A stretch of DNA of 6,214 bases from Candidatus Falkowiibacteriota bacterium. Its GTDB lineage: Bacteria > Patescibacteria > ABY1 > BM507 > UBA12075. Made by a program: the position numbers and the translations under genes. Below, in pieces: positions 5,909 through 6,214 of this stretch (within the stretch, counting starts at the first letter, position 1; every line of letters begins with the position of its first letter). The stretch lies in NCBI GenBank assembly GCA_030636285.1, contig DAOVXE010000049.1:1-6214 (forward strand), read 5' to 3'. The notes below the pieces were generated by a model. That model was given only the letters and a program-made list of their open reading frames with translations, was not told the DNA's origin and did no database searches.

Positions 5909-6214
5909 TTAGTTATTGATTCTATGAATTATCGCTTCTATTCTTCCCAGTCCTCCATGATCATATTTCCTGATAGTCTTAACAATATAACTCTCTCCAC
6001 CGCATTCCAACTTGTCTGTCTCTTTAATGTCTGAATGGCTTTCGGCATACAGTTTAAGCATTTCGGCCGGGTTGCCATCGCTTATAAGCGTATCCTCGGC
6101 TTTGATTGACATAATTGACCCTCTAATTTCACCGACCAATGAATAGCTTTCCTTTTTATTTTCCGATCCGCTTACCAGATGATAAACAGTTAATTTTTTA
6201 TTAAACGCAAATCT
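5909..6214 (-). CDS. Head-tail joining / adaptor protein (5' end outside window)
   Basis: The frame is open from the right window edge to TAA at 5911-5909, giving 101 residues without the true start. The visible protein begins RFAFNKKLTVYHLVSGSENK and contains LVGEIRGSIMSIKAED, LKLYAESHSDIKETDKLE, the GESYIVKTIRKYD segment and GLGRIEAIIHRINN. This beta-rich pattern (early strand, a 'DIxxxDxL' turn, 'GexYxVxxI' strand, closing strand) is typical of phage_H_T_join / SPP1 gp16-like head closure proteins of about 100-115 residues, which attach the tail to the portal-adaptor. A TTG at 6139 could serve as an internal start giving 76 residues, but the 25 upstream codons are open and fit the family's first strand, so the gene very likely starts just outside. 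The next gene begins 1 base after its stop. Confidence 0.75.
   Translation of the reverse strand, partial: RFAFNKKLTVYHLVSGSENKKESYSLVGEIRGSIMSIKAEDTLISDGNPAEMLKLYAESHSDIKETDKLECGGESYIVKTIRKYDHGGLGRIEAIIHRINN

Noticed and set aside
480..6034. Several plus-strand open frames of 60-89 codons.
   Set aside because: All are antisense to strong minus-strand tail genes, with low-complexity hydrophobic translations and no family likeness; they are coding shadows.

Overview
The window is one co-directional block of phage genes, all on the minus strand, so transcription runs from high to low coordinates. It is the late tail-morphogenesis module of a tailed double-stranded DNA phage or prophage. In transcription order it holds: a head-tail joining protein cut by the right edge (6214-5909), an HK97 gp10-like neck/tail-completion protein (5907-5446), a tail-terminator-like protein (5449-5039), a 64-residue charged protein of unknown role (5020-4826), the major tail tube protein (4773-3799), the tail assembly chaperone gene with its frameshift extension (3794-3310), the tape measure protein (3323-1683), a baseplate-hub/tail-tip protein (1678-179), and an unrecognised gene cut by the left edge (173-1).

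The least obvious content is between the tail tube and tape measure genes. The chaperone ORF stops at 3477 and leaves an apparent 153-base gap before the tape measure start. The -1 frame is open from 3546 to 3310, covers that gap, and overlaps the tape measure start by 14 bases. The two frames meet at a canonical slippery heptamer, T TTT TTA (3513-3507), in the correct phase. This is the lambda G/GT arrangement: a short chaperone (about 105 aa) plus a minor frameshifted fusion (about 161 aa) that an ordinary ORF caller would miss.

No sheath gene lies between the terminator and tube genes, so a long non-contractile (siphovirus-type) tail is the simplest reading. A 546-residue tape measure suggests a tail of roughly 80 nm by the usual 0.15 nm per residue rule. 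A conventional separate Dit gene is not seen between the tape measure and the hub-like protein.

Host: the DNA is AT-rich (two spot-counted 60-base lines were each 35% GC), the proteins are rich in K, I and N, and TAA, TGA and TAG all act as stops, so the code is standard. Almost no start codon has a Shine-Dalgarno sequence. This fits an uncultured AT-rich bacterial host; a Patescibacteria/CPR or Bacteroidota-like host is possible but not shown. Genes are separated by 1-18 bases or overlap, except for 52 bases before the tail tube gene, as expected for one late operon. No promoter, tRNA, CRISPR, IS or attachment site was found, and apart from the explained chaperone 'gap' there is no gene-free stretch above 300 bases.
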